Positions 14,608-23,124 of a stretch of DNA of 30,633 nucleotides are shown here, piece after piece. Numbering within the stretch: the first letter of the stretch is position 1; each line of letters begins with the position of its first letter. A program made the position numbers and the translations under genes. The DNA is from CAYGAW01 sp964347945 (GTDB lineage: Bacteria; Chloroflexota; Anaerolineae; UBA7937; B3-Chlor), in assembly GCA_964347945.1 (NCBI GenBank), contig CAYGAW010000090.1, positions 1 through 30,633 on the forward strand, in the 5' to 3' direction. The notes beneath the pieces are model-generated. The model saw nothing but the letters and a program-made list of their open reading frames with translations, had not been told where the DNA came from and did not search any database.

Positions 14608-15924
14608 TTAGAGGAGCTCTCTATTGAGCGTCTCGATGAACTCCTTGTTGGTCTTAGTCTTCGCCATGTAGGACAGTAATGGGCCTATGGCCTCTATACC
14701 TCCTCCCATCTGGTCTATCATGCTCCGAATAATCCATACCTTGCTCAGGACTTCATCGCCCAGCAGCAACTCCTCACGGCGGGTTCCCGAACGCTCGATG
14801 TCAAACGCGGGGAAGATCCGGCGCTCTGCCAACCTCCTGTTGAGGTGCAATTCCATGTTCCCGGTACCCTTGAATTCCTCGTAGATCATGTCATCCATGC
14901 GGCTGCCCGTGTCTATGAGACAGGTGGCCATGATGGTCAGGCTGCCCCCTTCCTCAATATTGCGGGCGGCGCCGAAGAACCTTTTGGGCGGATACAAGGC
15001 TGCGGGATCGAGGCCACCCGACAGCGTTCGTCCACTCGGAGGCACAGTGAGGTTGTATGCTCTTGAAAGACGGGTGATGCTGTCAAGCAGAATCACGACG
15101 TCGCGACCAACTTCCACCAGACGCTTGGCCCGCGCCAGGCACATCTCGGCCACCTTCGCGTGATTCTGGACCGGGTCGTCGAAAGTCGAACTGTAGACCT
15201 CTGCTTCCACCGACCGATCCATGTCGGTCACCTCCTCCGGCCTCTCACCGACAAGGCACACCATTAGGTGGATGTCGTTGTAATTGGCGGATATCCCATT
15301 GGCGATCTGCTTCAGAACCGTGGTCTTCCCTGCTTTTGGAGGGGAGACTATCAAGCCACGCTGGCCACGACCGATGGGAGCCAGAAGATTCATCATCCGG
15401 GTGGTCAGGATCTCGGACGAAGTCTCCAAGTCGATGAGTTCGGTGGGGAAAATCGGGGTCAGATTCTCGAATACGGGCCGTCTCTTGGCTGCCTCAGGGT
15501 CCAGGCCATTTACGGCCTCCACCCTCAGCAGACCGTAGTACTTCTCTGAGTCCTTTGGAGGGCGCACCTGTCCTATGACCGTGTCGCCAGTCCGCAGCCC
15601 GAACCGCCGGATCTGCGATTGGGACACGTACACATCCTCCGGCCCAGGCAGAAGATGATCGGAGCGCAAGAAGCCTATGCCCTCTTGCACAATCTCGAGC
15701 ACTCCTCCGCCGAAGATGTGACCCTGCTCTTCAGCTTTCGCTCTCAAGAGACGAAAGATGAGATCCTGTTTCTTCAGACGACTGATGCCGGAGATATCCT
15801 GCTCGGCCGCCAACTCCCTCAGTTCATCGAGGGTCATCATCTCCAGTTCAACTATGTTAAGCTTCGCAGCGCGCCTGGGCTCAGGCTCTGCCATGTTCAT
15901 GGTAGCATCATCGTTTGAACTCAT
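14608..15924 (-). CDS. rho: Transcription termination factor Rho
   Basis: Rho is the hexameric RNA-DNA helicase that ends transcription of untranslated RNA. The 438-residue product has the N-terminal helical domain (TLDELRELAAEQDI, about 31-44), the cold-shock RNA-binding fold with GIGFLR (82-87) and DVYVSQSQIRRF, the P-loop SPPKAGKTT (194-202), the Walker B VVILLDSITRLSRAYN region, the Q-loop/R-loop region LSGGLDPAALYPPKRFFGAA and a normal C-terminus. Nothing key is missing. It is transcribed from a consensus-like promoter at 16138-16166 with a leader of about 207 nt, which would suit the autogenous control known for rho in other bacteria. The M23 gene follows. Confidence 0.97.
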   Translation of the reverse strand: MSSNDDATMNMAEPEPRRAAKLNIVELEMMTLDELRELAAEQDISGISRLKKQDLIFRLLRAKAEEQGHIFGGGVLEIVQEGIGFLRSDHLLPGPEDVYVSQSQIRRFGLRTGDTVIGQVRPPKDSEKYYGLLRVEAVNGLDPEAAKRRPVFENLTPIFPTELIDLETSSEILTTRMMNLLAPIGRGQRGLIVSPPKAGKTTVLKQIANGISANYNDIHLMVCLVGERPEEVTDMDRSVEAEVYSSTFDDPVQNHAKVAEMCLARAKRLVEVGRDVVILLDSITRLSRAYNLTVPPSGRTLSGGLDPAALYPPKRFFGAARNIEEGGSLTIMATCLIDTGSRMDDMIYEEFKGTGNMELHLNRRLAERRIFPAFDIERSGTRREELLLGDEVLSKVWIIRSMIDQMGGGIEAIGPLLSYMAKTKTNKEFIETLNRELL

Positions 15925-16137
15925 GAGTTACCTCTCTCTTCTGGGTTTCAAGGGACAGATAGACTCCGATCTCCAATCGCGAAGGATTTGAAGGTCTGTC
16001 TGGTACATGGACCCCAAAGTTGATTCGTGGTGTCAACTCGGCACGCGCCATCTCAACAAGGGGTATGCTCACAAGAGGATTCGTCCATGGTGAACAGGGG
16101 GAGTTAACACTCAACTGGTAGCGGCAAAACCACACAT

Positions 16138-16166
16138 ATTATAGCACAATTCTGCTGTCGCGTCAA
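16138..16166 (-). promoter_or_regulatory. Promoter and long leader of rho
   Basis: On the minus strand TTGACG (16166-16161) and TATAAT (16143-16138) are 17 bp apart. The predicted start near 16131 gives a leader of about 207 nt before the rho ATG; I see no ORF with a ribosome binding site in it. The remaining bases from 16167 to 16433, between this promoter and the end of the GNAT gene, hold no gene or clear terminator that I can identify. Confidence 0.65.
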
Positions 16167-16433
16167 GTCGACCGCGAACTCGTCCGGAACATAGTCTACA
16201 CCCGGTGCTCAGTCATCGAGCGAACTAACGGCCAGTGGAGACTCCCCACACAGTCACGGCCATCAGCACACCCCCGCCCCCTACGCGCACAATACCAGCC
16301 GCCGAACAATCACTTGCTAGGTGGCGCAGATGTCCTCTGCCAACCCCAGTTCCGGTGGTCCCTCTGAAGATTATCACCTGGAGGCGCAGTCCAACATGTT
16401 GCTCAGGGTCAGGTGGAAGCCCAAGGCCACTGC

Positions 16434-16964
16434 CTACAAGCCACGGACAAAGAAGACGGCGATGTCCTGATTGGTGTAGTAGCGGTCATTGAAGCCACAG
16501 AAAACGAATCCGTGCTTACGGCAGAAGCAGATGGCGGGGTAGTTCTTCGTCTGCGTTTCCAGCATCACGGCCCGCAGATCACGCTCTCGGGCCCACCGAA
16601 AAGCGGCTCGAAGCATCTCAGTGCCTATCCCCTGGCGACGACGTTGTTTGACCACCGCCATATCGCTGATCCAACCTGTACTGTGCCAAGGCTGGACTGT
16701 CATATCCAAGTAACCGCGCACCTCACCTTCCTCCTCAGCCACCAGGAAACACTCGTCTCGCTGCCAATCCTGCACCAAGTAGTCGGTGTCGCGCGGTGGT
16801 TTCGAGCGGACGGAGCGCGGCAACTTCACTGTCTGGAAAGTCACAACCGTCTCCTCGTACGGGCGTTCCTCGGTACGAATCTGCCACACGTAGTCGGTTA
16901 CGTACGAGGAGTCAACGAGAACACAGGTGTTGAGGTCTTTCAAGCTCGCTTTGCGGATGATCAT
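16434..16964 (-). CDS. GNAT-family N-acetyltransferase
   Basis: A 176-residue acetyl-CoA-dependent acyltransferase. The acetyl-CoA pyrophosphate loop QRRRQGIG (107-114) follows strand 4 (ISDMAVV), and the C-terminal part shows the usual ETQTKNYPAICFCRKHGFVFCG sequence of strand, turn and helix. The substrate is unknown. Its ATG at 16964 overlaps the stop codon of the DUF58 gene by four bases, so it is coupled to the MoxR-DUF58 unit, where a transglutaminase-like gene is more usual. The start and length are normal for the family. Confidence 0.88.
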   Translation of the reverse strand: MIIRKASLKDLNTCVLVDSSYVTDYVWQIRTEERPYEETVVTFQTVKLPRSVRSKPPRDTDYLVQDWQRDECFLVAEEEGEVRGYLDMTVQPWHSTGWISDMAVVKQRRRQGIGTEMLRAAFRWARERDLRAVMLETQTKNYPAICFCRKHGFVFCGFNDRYYTNQDIAVFFVRGL

Positions 16965-18235
16965 CTCTCAAACTCGACACTCTGGGCGAAGGTTTCCTCC
17001 AGTGGCACCCCGTTTTTCACCAGATATGCTGGTATGCTGCTGACCGCCAAACTGGCCATCACGTCCAGCGAGCTGGGGGCGTCACCAAAGGTACTGCCCT
17101 CAAGATGTACAGCTGCCACGTCGACCCCTTTGCGCTTCAGGTCGCGGAGGGCATCCACCCAGGAGGTGAAAGGAGAAGGAGTGATTACTATGGCCGTCGC
17201 GCCTCCGCCCAACTGATTGCCCTCAGCCGCAATGACCTCTCCCAAAGGAACTCGGCTCTGCGCCTTCACGACGGCCAACGACTCGAGCAACCTCACTAGC
17301 TGCCTCTCCCCCCGATCCACTTGAACTATCTCGCGTCGCTGGCCGTAGCTGATCATCCCCAACGCTCTCCTCTGGGCCAAGAGATGCTTGGCCAGCGAGG
17401 CGGCTATGGTAACCGCGTACTCCTCGGTGCTGGGGTGTATCTCCAACGCGGTCCGGGTAGAGAACGCGGTGTCGACTGACTCGAACAGCGACTCGTCCTG
17501 CCAGCTACCTACCTGCACCTCCTCTTCCATGTCTACAAACAGCCAGATGTCAGCCAGCGGATCCAGCTCGAATTCCTTGGAGATGAGGCGCCCCCTTCGA
17601 GCAGTGGACAGCCAATGTATGCGGTTGAAGCTGTCGCCGGGCATGTAGTCTCTCACGCTTGACACATTGGTGGTCATAAGTTGTGTCCGGCGCTGCAGGG
17701 CATCTCCGCCCGAAAGCCGTCCGACCGGGGCCCTGAAGTAGGGCACGTCAACTGTGGCTGGATAGACGACCAGCGTGGAGGTCAGAGGCACGTCGCGTTG
17801 CATCCGGAACAGCCCGAGGGGATCACCGCTCACCAGCGTGATTGGGCCGAAGTTGAACTTCCCGCGGCGCTTGCACCTGGCGCGCACGATCCAGCTTCGT
17901 TCTCGATGCCCACCCAGCGACCCAAGCACGCGATCAGCTTGATAACCTCGCAAACGCGAGTGATCCCGCATCGCCACCCACAGCTTGGGAAGAGGTCCCT
18001 CGTTTCTGATCAGGAACCTCTCCTGAATGACACCCCCCACCTGTGATCTGTTCGAGCGCAACTCACGAGATGCACCGAGCCACCGGATGTTGAGGCAGGC
18101 CCAGATGAAGCACAGGACGATCAAGGCCGCCAGAACATAGACCGTGCGAATGAAGAGCTCGTGTCCGGTGACGAGTGTTGGCACGAGGATGAGAGCCAGT
18201 AGAACAAAGACTGCCCAATTTGCCCGTACGCGCAC
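16961..18235 (-). CDS. DUF58 domain protein (MoxR partner)
   Basis: A 424-residue protein with two N-terminal TM helices (about 7-24 and 29-46) and a large cytosolic part. The segment VRDYMPGDSFNRIHWLSTARRGRLISKEFE is the signature of DUF58, and the C-terminal half has the alternating strand-helix pattern of a VWA-like domain. DUF58 proteins act with MoxR AAA+ ATPases, and this gene lies 32 nt downstream of moxR in the same direction. The pair is thought to assist folding or activation of other proteins, but the client here is unknown. The GNAT gene overlaps its stop codon. Length is typical. Confidence 0.9.
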   Translation of the reverse strand: MRVRANWAVFVLLALILVPTLVTGHELFIRTVYVLAALIVLCFIWACLNIRWLGASRELRSNRSQVGGVIQERFLIRNEGPLPKLWVAMRDHSRLRGYQADRVLGSLGGHRERSWIVRARCKRRGKFNFGPITLVSGDPLGLFRMQRDVPLTSTLVVYPATVDVPYFRAPVGRLSGGDALQRRTQLMTTNVSSVRDYMPGDSFNRIHWLSTARRGRLISKEFELDPLADIWLFVDMEEEVQVGSWQDESLFESVDTAFSTRTALEIHPSTEEYAVTIAASLAKHLLAQRRALGMISYGQRREIVQVDRGERQLVRLLESLAVVKAQSRVPLGEVIAAEGNQLGGGATAIVITPSPFTSWVDALRDLKRKGVDVAAVHLEGSTFGDAPSSLDVMASLAVSSIPAYLVKNGVPLEETFAQSVEFER

Positions 18236-18267
18236 CGTCCGCGCCTTTCTTGGGAACTCCAGTCGCT

Positions 18268-19224
18268 CTAGCTTTCCTTCTGGACCGGAGCCCCTGGGAC
18301 CTCCACGGTCTGAAGTATCTCTTTGATCACCGTGCGGGGATCCACTTCCTTGATTCTGGCCGAGGGGTTGACTATGAGGCGATGTGCCAAAGTAGACGGA
18401 GCCAGAGTTTTCACGTCATCGGGGATGACATAGTCTCGTCCCAGGAGGGCAGATCGAGCCTGGCAGGTCTTGAACAAGGCCAACGAGCCGCGAGGGCTGG
18501 CTCCCAGATAGACATCTGGATGACGCCGTGTGGCTCCCACCAGGGCTACTATGTACTCCTTGATGGCATCGTGGACGTAGACCTCTTTGATCCGCTCTTG
18601 CATTTCCAGCAGTTCACCGGAGTCCACGACCTGCTCTATGGTCTCGATGGGGTGAACATACTGCTGAGCCTCCAGGATGCGTATCTCGTCAGCTGGGCTA
18701 GGGTAGCCGAGGCTGATGCGCATCAGGAAACGATCCAGTTGAGCTTCGGGCAGTGGAAACGTGCCCTCGTACTCGATCGGATTCTGGGTCGCCATAACGA
18801 GGAAGGGCCTGTCCAGCTGGTGGGTGACGCCGTCAACCGTGACCTGATGCTCCTCCATGGCTTCCAGTAGTGCCGACTGGGTTTTCGGGGTGGCACGGTT
18901 GATCTCGTCAGTGAGTACTATGTTGGCCATAACCGGTCCAGGGCGAAACTCGAATCGTCCAGTGCTCTGATCATAGATGGAAACACCAGTCACGTCACTG
19001 GGTAGCATGTCAGGCGTGAACTGAATGCGTTTGAACGTGCAACCGAGAGATCGAGCTACCGACTTCGCCAACATCGTCTTTCCCACACCCGGCACATCGT
19101 CAATAAGAGCATGCCCCTGGCAGAGCAGGGCAACGAGAGTGAGCTGCACCTCCTCATGCTTTCCGATGATGACGTTTTCTACGTTGTCAATGATCTTCTG
19201 CGCAGTGGTCTGAACACTGTTCAT
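18268..19224 (-). CDS. MoxR-family AAA+ ATPase
   Basis: A 318-residue cytosolic ATPase of the MoxR branch of AAA+ proteins. Walker A is DVPGVGKT (43-50), Walker B is IVLTDEINRA, followed by the QSALLEAMEE helix and sensor 1 in MATQNPIEYEGTFPLPEAQ, all typical. The frame is open to 19335, but that start would lie inside the GGDEF gene; the ATG at 19224 has GGGAG 9 nt upstream and matches the family N-terminus, so I use it. The gene starts 13 nt after the REC-GGDEF stop codon and is followed by its DUF58 partner. It probably acts as a chaperone-like ATPase. Confidence 0.93.
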   Translation of the reverse strand: MNSVQTTAQKIIDNVENVIIGKHEEVQLTLVALLCQGHALIDDVPGVGKTMLAKSVARSLGCTFKRIQFTPDMLPSDVTGVSIYDQSTGRFEFRPGPVMANIVLTDEINRATPKTQSALLEAMEEHQVTVDGVTHQLDRPFLVMATQNPIEYEGTFPLPEAQLDRFLMRISLGYPSPADEIRILEAQQYVHPIETIEQVVDSGELLEMQERIKEVYVHDAIKEYIVALVGATRRHPDVYLGASPRGSLALFKTCQARSALLGRDYVIPDDVKTLAPSTLAHRLIVNPSARIKEVDPRTVIKEILQTVEVPGAPVQKES

Positions 19225-19237
19225 TAGTCTTTGCTCC

Positions 19238-20245
19238 CTAGGACCCGGCGGGACTGACACAGTTCCCGCCCTGGGCCTTAGCTTCGTACAGTGCCTGGTC
19301 GGCCTTCTCCACCAGTTCGGCCCTGTCTCTAGCATCAGTAGGATAACTAGCCACCCCTATGCTTACGGTCATGGTGCAATTCTCGAACGCCAACTGCCTA
19401 TCGTGCTTGGAACTAGGTGCCTCCACCACACGGCTCAGACGCTTCGCTGTGGTGATGGCGTCTGACTTGCCCGCCTCCACCAGGATCACCGCGAACTCAT
19501 CGCCACCGTACCGAGCCACAAGATCGCAGCTACGTACTGATCGCTTCAGCAGCCAGGCTATGTCTCTCAGCATGTCATCTCCTGCCTGATGACCGAAGCT
19601 ATCGTTGATGGTCTTTAAATGGTCCAAGTCTATCATGAGTAGCGAGAGCGGACGCCGAAACCTATCTGAACGCGAGATCTCAGCGGAAAGGAGATCGTCA
19701 AACGTGCGACGATTATACACCTCAGTCAAGCCATCTATCTGAGACAGGCGCTTGTAGAAATCTCTCTCCCCGGCGGCCCGAAGGAGCCTTCGCTTCTCCA
19801 AGGCTTTGTCTACCATGAGTTTGATCCGATCTACGTTAAATGGCTTGCTAATGTAGTCATAGGCGCCAAGTTTCATCACCTCTACGGCCGACTCCACGGA
19901 AGCGTATGCGGTGATGATTATCACCTCACAAAACGGATCTAGCTCCTTCGCCCTTCTCAAGACCCCCACGCCGTCAACACCAGGCATCTTCAGGTCGGTG
20001 ATGACCAGGTCGAAGGAATCCCGCTCGAGTTTGGCTATAGCGTCCTGACCGCCCAGGGATATCTCTACTTCGTGCCCACCTCTGGACAGCAGCCTCTTGA
20101 GGAATCTGCAGACCACCTCCTCATCATCCACGACCAGGATTCTCGGCGAGATTCCAGGGCGGTCTTCGCTGGCAGCATCGTTGGCCTCTTCGCCTTCGTG
20201 CAGGTTTCTCGCGGCTTCCTCTACGCTCTCTCTCGGCCCCATCAC
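19238..20245 (-). CDS. Response regulator with GGDEF output (diguanylate cyclase)
   Basis: A 335-residue two-domain regulator. Residues 35-150 form a receiver domain with acidic pocket Asp40/Asp41, phospho-acceptor Asp84, Thr112 and Lys134. Residues 165-335 form a GGDEF domain with an intact GGDEF at 247-251 and an inhibitory-site RxxD (Arg238, Asp241) five residues before it, so it should make c-di-GMP and be feedback-inhibited. The first 30 residues are acidic and disordered. Translation may start at GTG 20245 or ATG 20242; GGAGAG lies at workable distance from both. No histidine kinase is adjacent. It heads the MoxR-DUF58-GNAT operon with its own promoter, so c-di-GMP output may be co-regulated with MoxR. 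Confidence 0.92.
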   Translation of the reverse strand: MMGPRESVEEAARNLHEGEEANDAASEDRPGISPRILVVDDEEVVCRFLKRLLSRGGHEVEISLGGQDAIAKLERDSFDLVITDLKMPGVDGVGVLRRAKELDPFCEVIIITAYASVESAVEVMKLGAYDYISKPFNVDRIKLMVDKALEKRRLLRAAGERDFYKRLSQIDGLTEVYNRRTFDDLLSAEISRSDRFRRPLSLLMIDLDHLKTINDSFGHQAGDDMLRDIAWLLKRSVRSCDLVARYGGDEFAVILVEAGKSDAITTAKRLSRVVEAPSSKHDRQLAFENCTMTVSIGVASYPTDARDRAELVEKADQALYEAKAQGGNCVSPAGS

Positions 20246-20300
20246 TCCAGTCTCTCCAGGGTGCAGTCAAAGTCTGGTTTCCGGGGGGGATATATGTGTC

Positions 20301-20329
20301 ATTATACCAGACTTCTCAGTGTCTGGCAA
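20301..20329 (-). promoter_or_regulatory. Promoter of the REC-GGDEF/MoxR operon
   Basis: TTGCCA (20329-20324) and TATAAT (20306-20301) on the minus strand are 17 bp apart, giving a leader of about 50 nt. The 269 bases from 20330 to 20598, up to the divergent promoter, contain no gene that I recognise. Confidence 0.65.
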
Positions 20330-20598
20330 GCAATTGCCGTGATAGGTCCCTCTCCGCGGGCCCCCGTAGCCGTGCACCCACCAAGGCACGCTGTGGCCCC
20401 ACATGCACACACTTCTTCTTGAACTCTCACTCCTCACGGAGTGCTTCTTAGGGCAACGACCGGGGCTCTACGGCATGTGTGCGAAGGCTAGTGGCCCAGC
20501 CTCCTTCGGGCCTACTCTAGAAGCCCGTACCCCGACAATCGCATCGCGAGCCCCTTCCTCGCCTACTCCTCATCCCAGGCCTTGGCACCGACTCCTCG

Positions 20599-20627
20599 TT
20601 GACACTGGTCCCACTGTGCGGTAGAAT
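20599..20627 (+). promoter_or_regulatory. Promoter ahead of the REC remnant and efp
   Basis: TTGACA (20599-20604) and TAGAAT (20622-20627) are 17 bp apart. Transcription from about 20634 would read the two-component remnant and then efp, so this may be the main promoter of efp. Confidence 0.6.
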
Positions 20628-20663
20628 TGGCCTGCACACTCACCAGAGGAGACAACCACTGAG

Positions 20664-21062
20664 ATTGCTCCAGACAGAATACTCAAAGTTGACGATGATC
20701 CCAAAGTGGTTGATTTCTGTGCCCGTGCCCTGAGAGTGGATGGCTACCAGATAACGAGCAGCATGAGAGGACACGAGCCCGCCGAAGCCGCGCGCAGCGA
20801 GAGATTCGATGTGATACTCTCCGACATCAAGATGCCGGGGATGGATGGATTGGATACAGTACAGGCCATCAAGCGAATACGGCCTCAGGTAGAGAACTCA
20901 CTCACACAGCGGCATGTCGGGCTCACGCTCGGCCTCCCGATAGTCACGGAATTGGTTGAGTTGCATCAAGGGAAGATGTGGGTGGAAAGCCAGCCAGAGA
21001 GAGGCAGAACCTTCTACCTGACGATTTCGCGGCATCTCGTACCGCAGCGCGAGAACGACTGA
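20664..21062 (+). pseudogene. Collapsed hybrid: receiver start joined to kinase ATPase end
   Basis: The frame encodes a receiver domain start (RILKVDDDPKVVDF, then phospho-acceptor Asp in VILSDIKMPGMDG) that breaks off after AIKRIRPQ and continues directly into the last part of a histidine kinase ATPase domain (SLTQRHVGLTLGLPIVTELVELH, then GKMWVESQPERG and TFYLTI). Missing are the last third of the receiver, the dimerisation helix with its His, and the N and D boxes; the G2 box GTGLGLAI has become GLTLGLPI. The conserved N-terminus has no ATG/GTG/TTG: it begins at ATT 20664 after a stop-bounded frame, while the first usual codon, GTG 20706, cuts into the receiver. It is most likely an internally deleted remnant, kept because it precedes efp by 22 nt. 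Confidence 0.6.
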
Positions 21063-21084
21063 ACGCAACGAAAGGACAGCAGGC

Positions 21085-21642
21085 ATGATATCGGCAACCG
21101 ATCTAAGGAAGGGCGTCACCTTCGAACTGGATGGAGAGCTCTATCGGGTTGTGGAGTACCAGCACTCGTACATAGGACGTGGCAGCGCCAATGTCCGCAC
21201 GAAACTGAGAAACGTGCGCACGGGGCGCACCATTGAGCGGACCTTCGCGGCCAGCGACAAGGTCCAAGAGGTGCGGTTGGAGTTGCGCCAGGTGCAGTAC
21301 CTGTACCGGGACGGTGATCTCTACTACTTCATGGACACGGAGACCTACGAACAGCCGGCTCTCTCAGCCGACACTCTGGAGGACAAGGTCGACTACTTGA
21401 GGGAAGGTATGGAACTTTCCCTCTCCATGCACGAGGGACAGCCGGTGGAGGTAGAGCTGCCGATCACCGTCGATCTCGCGGTCACCGAGACGGAGCCTGG
21501 TATCAAGGGAGATACTGCAACTGGGACCACGAAGCGGGCAGTACTGGAGACGGGCCTGGTCGTGCAGGTCCCCCTCTTCGTAGAAGTGGGCGACACCCTA
21601 CGCATTGACACCCGCACGGGCGAATATCTCACACGGGTCTAG
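21085..21642 (+). CDS. efp: Elongation factor P
   Basis: EF-P binds ribosomes stalled at proline runs and promotes peptide bond formation. The 185-residue product has all three beta-barrel domains: ISATDLRKG at the N-terminus, NVRTKLRN after the tip loop, the central YYFMDTETYEQ and the C-terminal PLFVEVGDTLRIDTRTGEYLTRV. The loop residue that is modified in many bacteria is Arg32 here (IGRGSA), not the lysine of the E. coli type, so lysylation is excluded; rhamnosylation by an EarP-type enzyme or no modification is possible. AAAGGA lies 8 nt before the ATG. The demand is clear: this genome encodes exported proteins with long Thr-Pro runs. Its stop overlaps the convergent gene by four bases. 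Confidence 0.96.
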   Translation: MISATDLRKGVTFELDGELYRVVEYQHSYIGRGSANVRTKLRNVRTGRTIERTFAASDKVQEVRLELRQVQYLYRDGDLYYFMDTETYEQPALSADTLEDKVDYLREGMELSLSMHEGQPVEVELPITVDLAVTETEPGIKGDTATGTTKRAVLETGLVVQVPLFVEVGDTLRIDTRTGEYLTRV

Positions 21643-22979
21643 CCCTCGCCGTCCCCCACCAGGGAGTCAGTGATCTCCCGCCACAACGGGCTCAGGGAGA
21701 GCTGGGGTCGCAACTTCGGACTCAGCTCTTGGACAGTCCTCTCCCTCAGACGGTCCAGGGATCGCGTCGCGAGGTCACCTTCCAAGCCAGGGAAGGTGAA
21801 GTGAATGCCGGTCTCACTACGCCACAGTTCGTTGCCCAGTGGATACTCAACTTCAACAAGGTATTTGATCGCGGTCAGAGCTTCAGAGTCTGAGCGTTCC
21901 ACGACCACGCGGAGCGTCCGCCACGAGAGTTTGGCGGGCTCTGGCCAATAGCCCGCGATCAATGCCTTAGCCATGGTCGATTTATGGAGAGCGGACAACC
22001 GATAGGAGTGGTCCCACAGACTCACGTCCCCACCGTTCTTTCCTTGGCCCAGAAGAAGCTTGCTGTACGCCCATTGTGTGATAGGTCTGATGCCCAGCCG
22101 TTCCACAGCCTCTCTGTGCTCCCCTTCCAGAGCAGTCCCGTCATCGAAAGAGTCCAGGAGACCCGCCGTTTTCTCAGGGCGTGGGTATAGGCGGCCCTTC
22201 CAGAACCATGAACCGAGGTCCCCTGGGCCGTCCTTTTTGATGTTGTTGATCTCCAGAAGGTGTTTGGCCACCACCTCGCAGTACAGCTTGCGTATGTCGG
22301 CCAGTCGCTCGGGGTTGATCAAGGCCTGGGGATGGCCACCAATCTCCTCTCGCTCGTGTATCGCTCTCAAGAGCTTCACTTCCGGCGACAGTAGCGCCTC
22401 CGGATGCCAAGTTCGCCCCTGCATCTCAATGAGATCAGCCACAAAGGGGAGCTCGTCCAGGCCCTCCAAGAAGCCCTCGACCGAGAAGAAAGGCGACCGC
22501 ATGTCACCGATGAATTGCTCTTCTGCCCTTTGCCATGCCAGGTCAGCCGCGACCTTCTCCGCCAGGTGAGCGGCGCGATCGAACGCGTCCTGATCGTACG
22601 AGGGGAGAGTCTCCCGGGCCCTCGTGATGGCGCTTCTCACTTCGCTTGGGGAAGCGTCGTAGTGGACACGCGTTCTGTCCAGCAACTCGGCGATCAGCCC
22701 GCAGACGACTTGGGTGAAATCCTTCTCCACGGCACCGAGGCTGGCTGCCCCAAGGGAACGGCGTATAGTAGTGGAAGAGTCCGCTTGCAGCCCCAGGAAG
22801 GGGTCTCTTCCTCTACATAGGCGCCGCAGGATCAGGTGGTGAGAGAAGGTCTGCTCTGCGGAGACGTACTCGACACTCAGCTTGCCCAGGTCGTGGAGCA
22901 AGTTCCCTATCTCGTTGAGCAGCACCGCGTTCCGGACATCGGCACTGCCTAGCAGCCTCAAGGGCTCATTCTCAGACAT
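21639..22979 (-). CDS. Truncated Csx11/Cas10-like HD protein
   Basis: A 446-residue protein resembling the N-terminal half of type III CRISPR Cas10-like proteins, Csx11 in particular. Residues 22-38 (NEIGNLLHDLGKLSVEY) carry the His29-Asp30 of the HD nuclease domain; His47/His48 and the later LWDHSYRLSALHKS (321-334) supply further candidate metal ligands; VEVEYPLGNELWR (375-387) matches the strand region of the first palm domain. Csx11/Cas10 proteins normally run on through a zinc finger and a second palm domain to about 800-1200 residues; here the frame ends 59 residues later, overlapping the efp stop. No other cas gene or repeat array is in the window. The frame is open to 23072, but homology starts at the ATG at 22979. 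It may be a remnant or a free-standing HD nuclease. Confidence 0.6.
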   Translation of the reverse strand: MSENEPLRLLGSADVRNAVLLNEIGNLLHDLGKLSVEYVSAEQTFSHHLILRRLCRGRDPFLGLQADSSTTIRRSLGAASLGAVEKDFTQVVCGLIAELLDRTRVHYDASPSEVRSAITRARETLPSYDQDAFDRAAHLAEKVAADLAWQRAEEQFIGDMRSPFFSVEGFLEGLDELPFVADLIEMQGRTWHPEALLSPEVKLLRAIHEREEIGGHPQALINPERLADIRKLYCEVVAKHLLEINNIKKDGPGDLGSWFWKGRLYPRPEKTAGLLDSFDDGTALEGEHREAVERLGIRPITQWAYSKLLLGQGKNGGDVSLWDHSYRLSALHKSTMAKALIAGYWPEPAKLSWRTLRVVVERSDSEALTAIKYLVEVEYPLGNELWRSETGIHFTFPGLEGDLATRSLDRLRERTVQELSPKLRPQLSLSPLWREITDSLVGDGEG

Positions 22980-23124
22980 GCACCCTGGGCCCACGCTGTG
23001 GCCAAACCTACGGAGTCCAGAGGAAGGGGCACCGGGGACCCGATAATCTGCGTTTTGCTGCCTGGTGCTCACGCCCCTCGAAAAGTGATGGACCCCCGCT
23101 GCCTGGTGCGATTCACTCGCCTTC

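Noticed and set aside
23056..23110. Direct repeat GCTGCCTGGTGC in two copies
   Set aside because: A 12-base repeat about 40 nt apart upstream of the Csx11-like gene; too short and isolated to assign a function.
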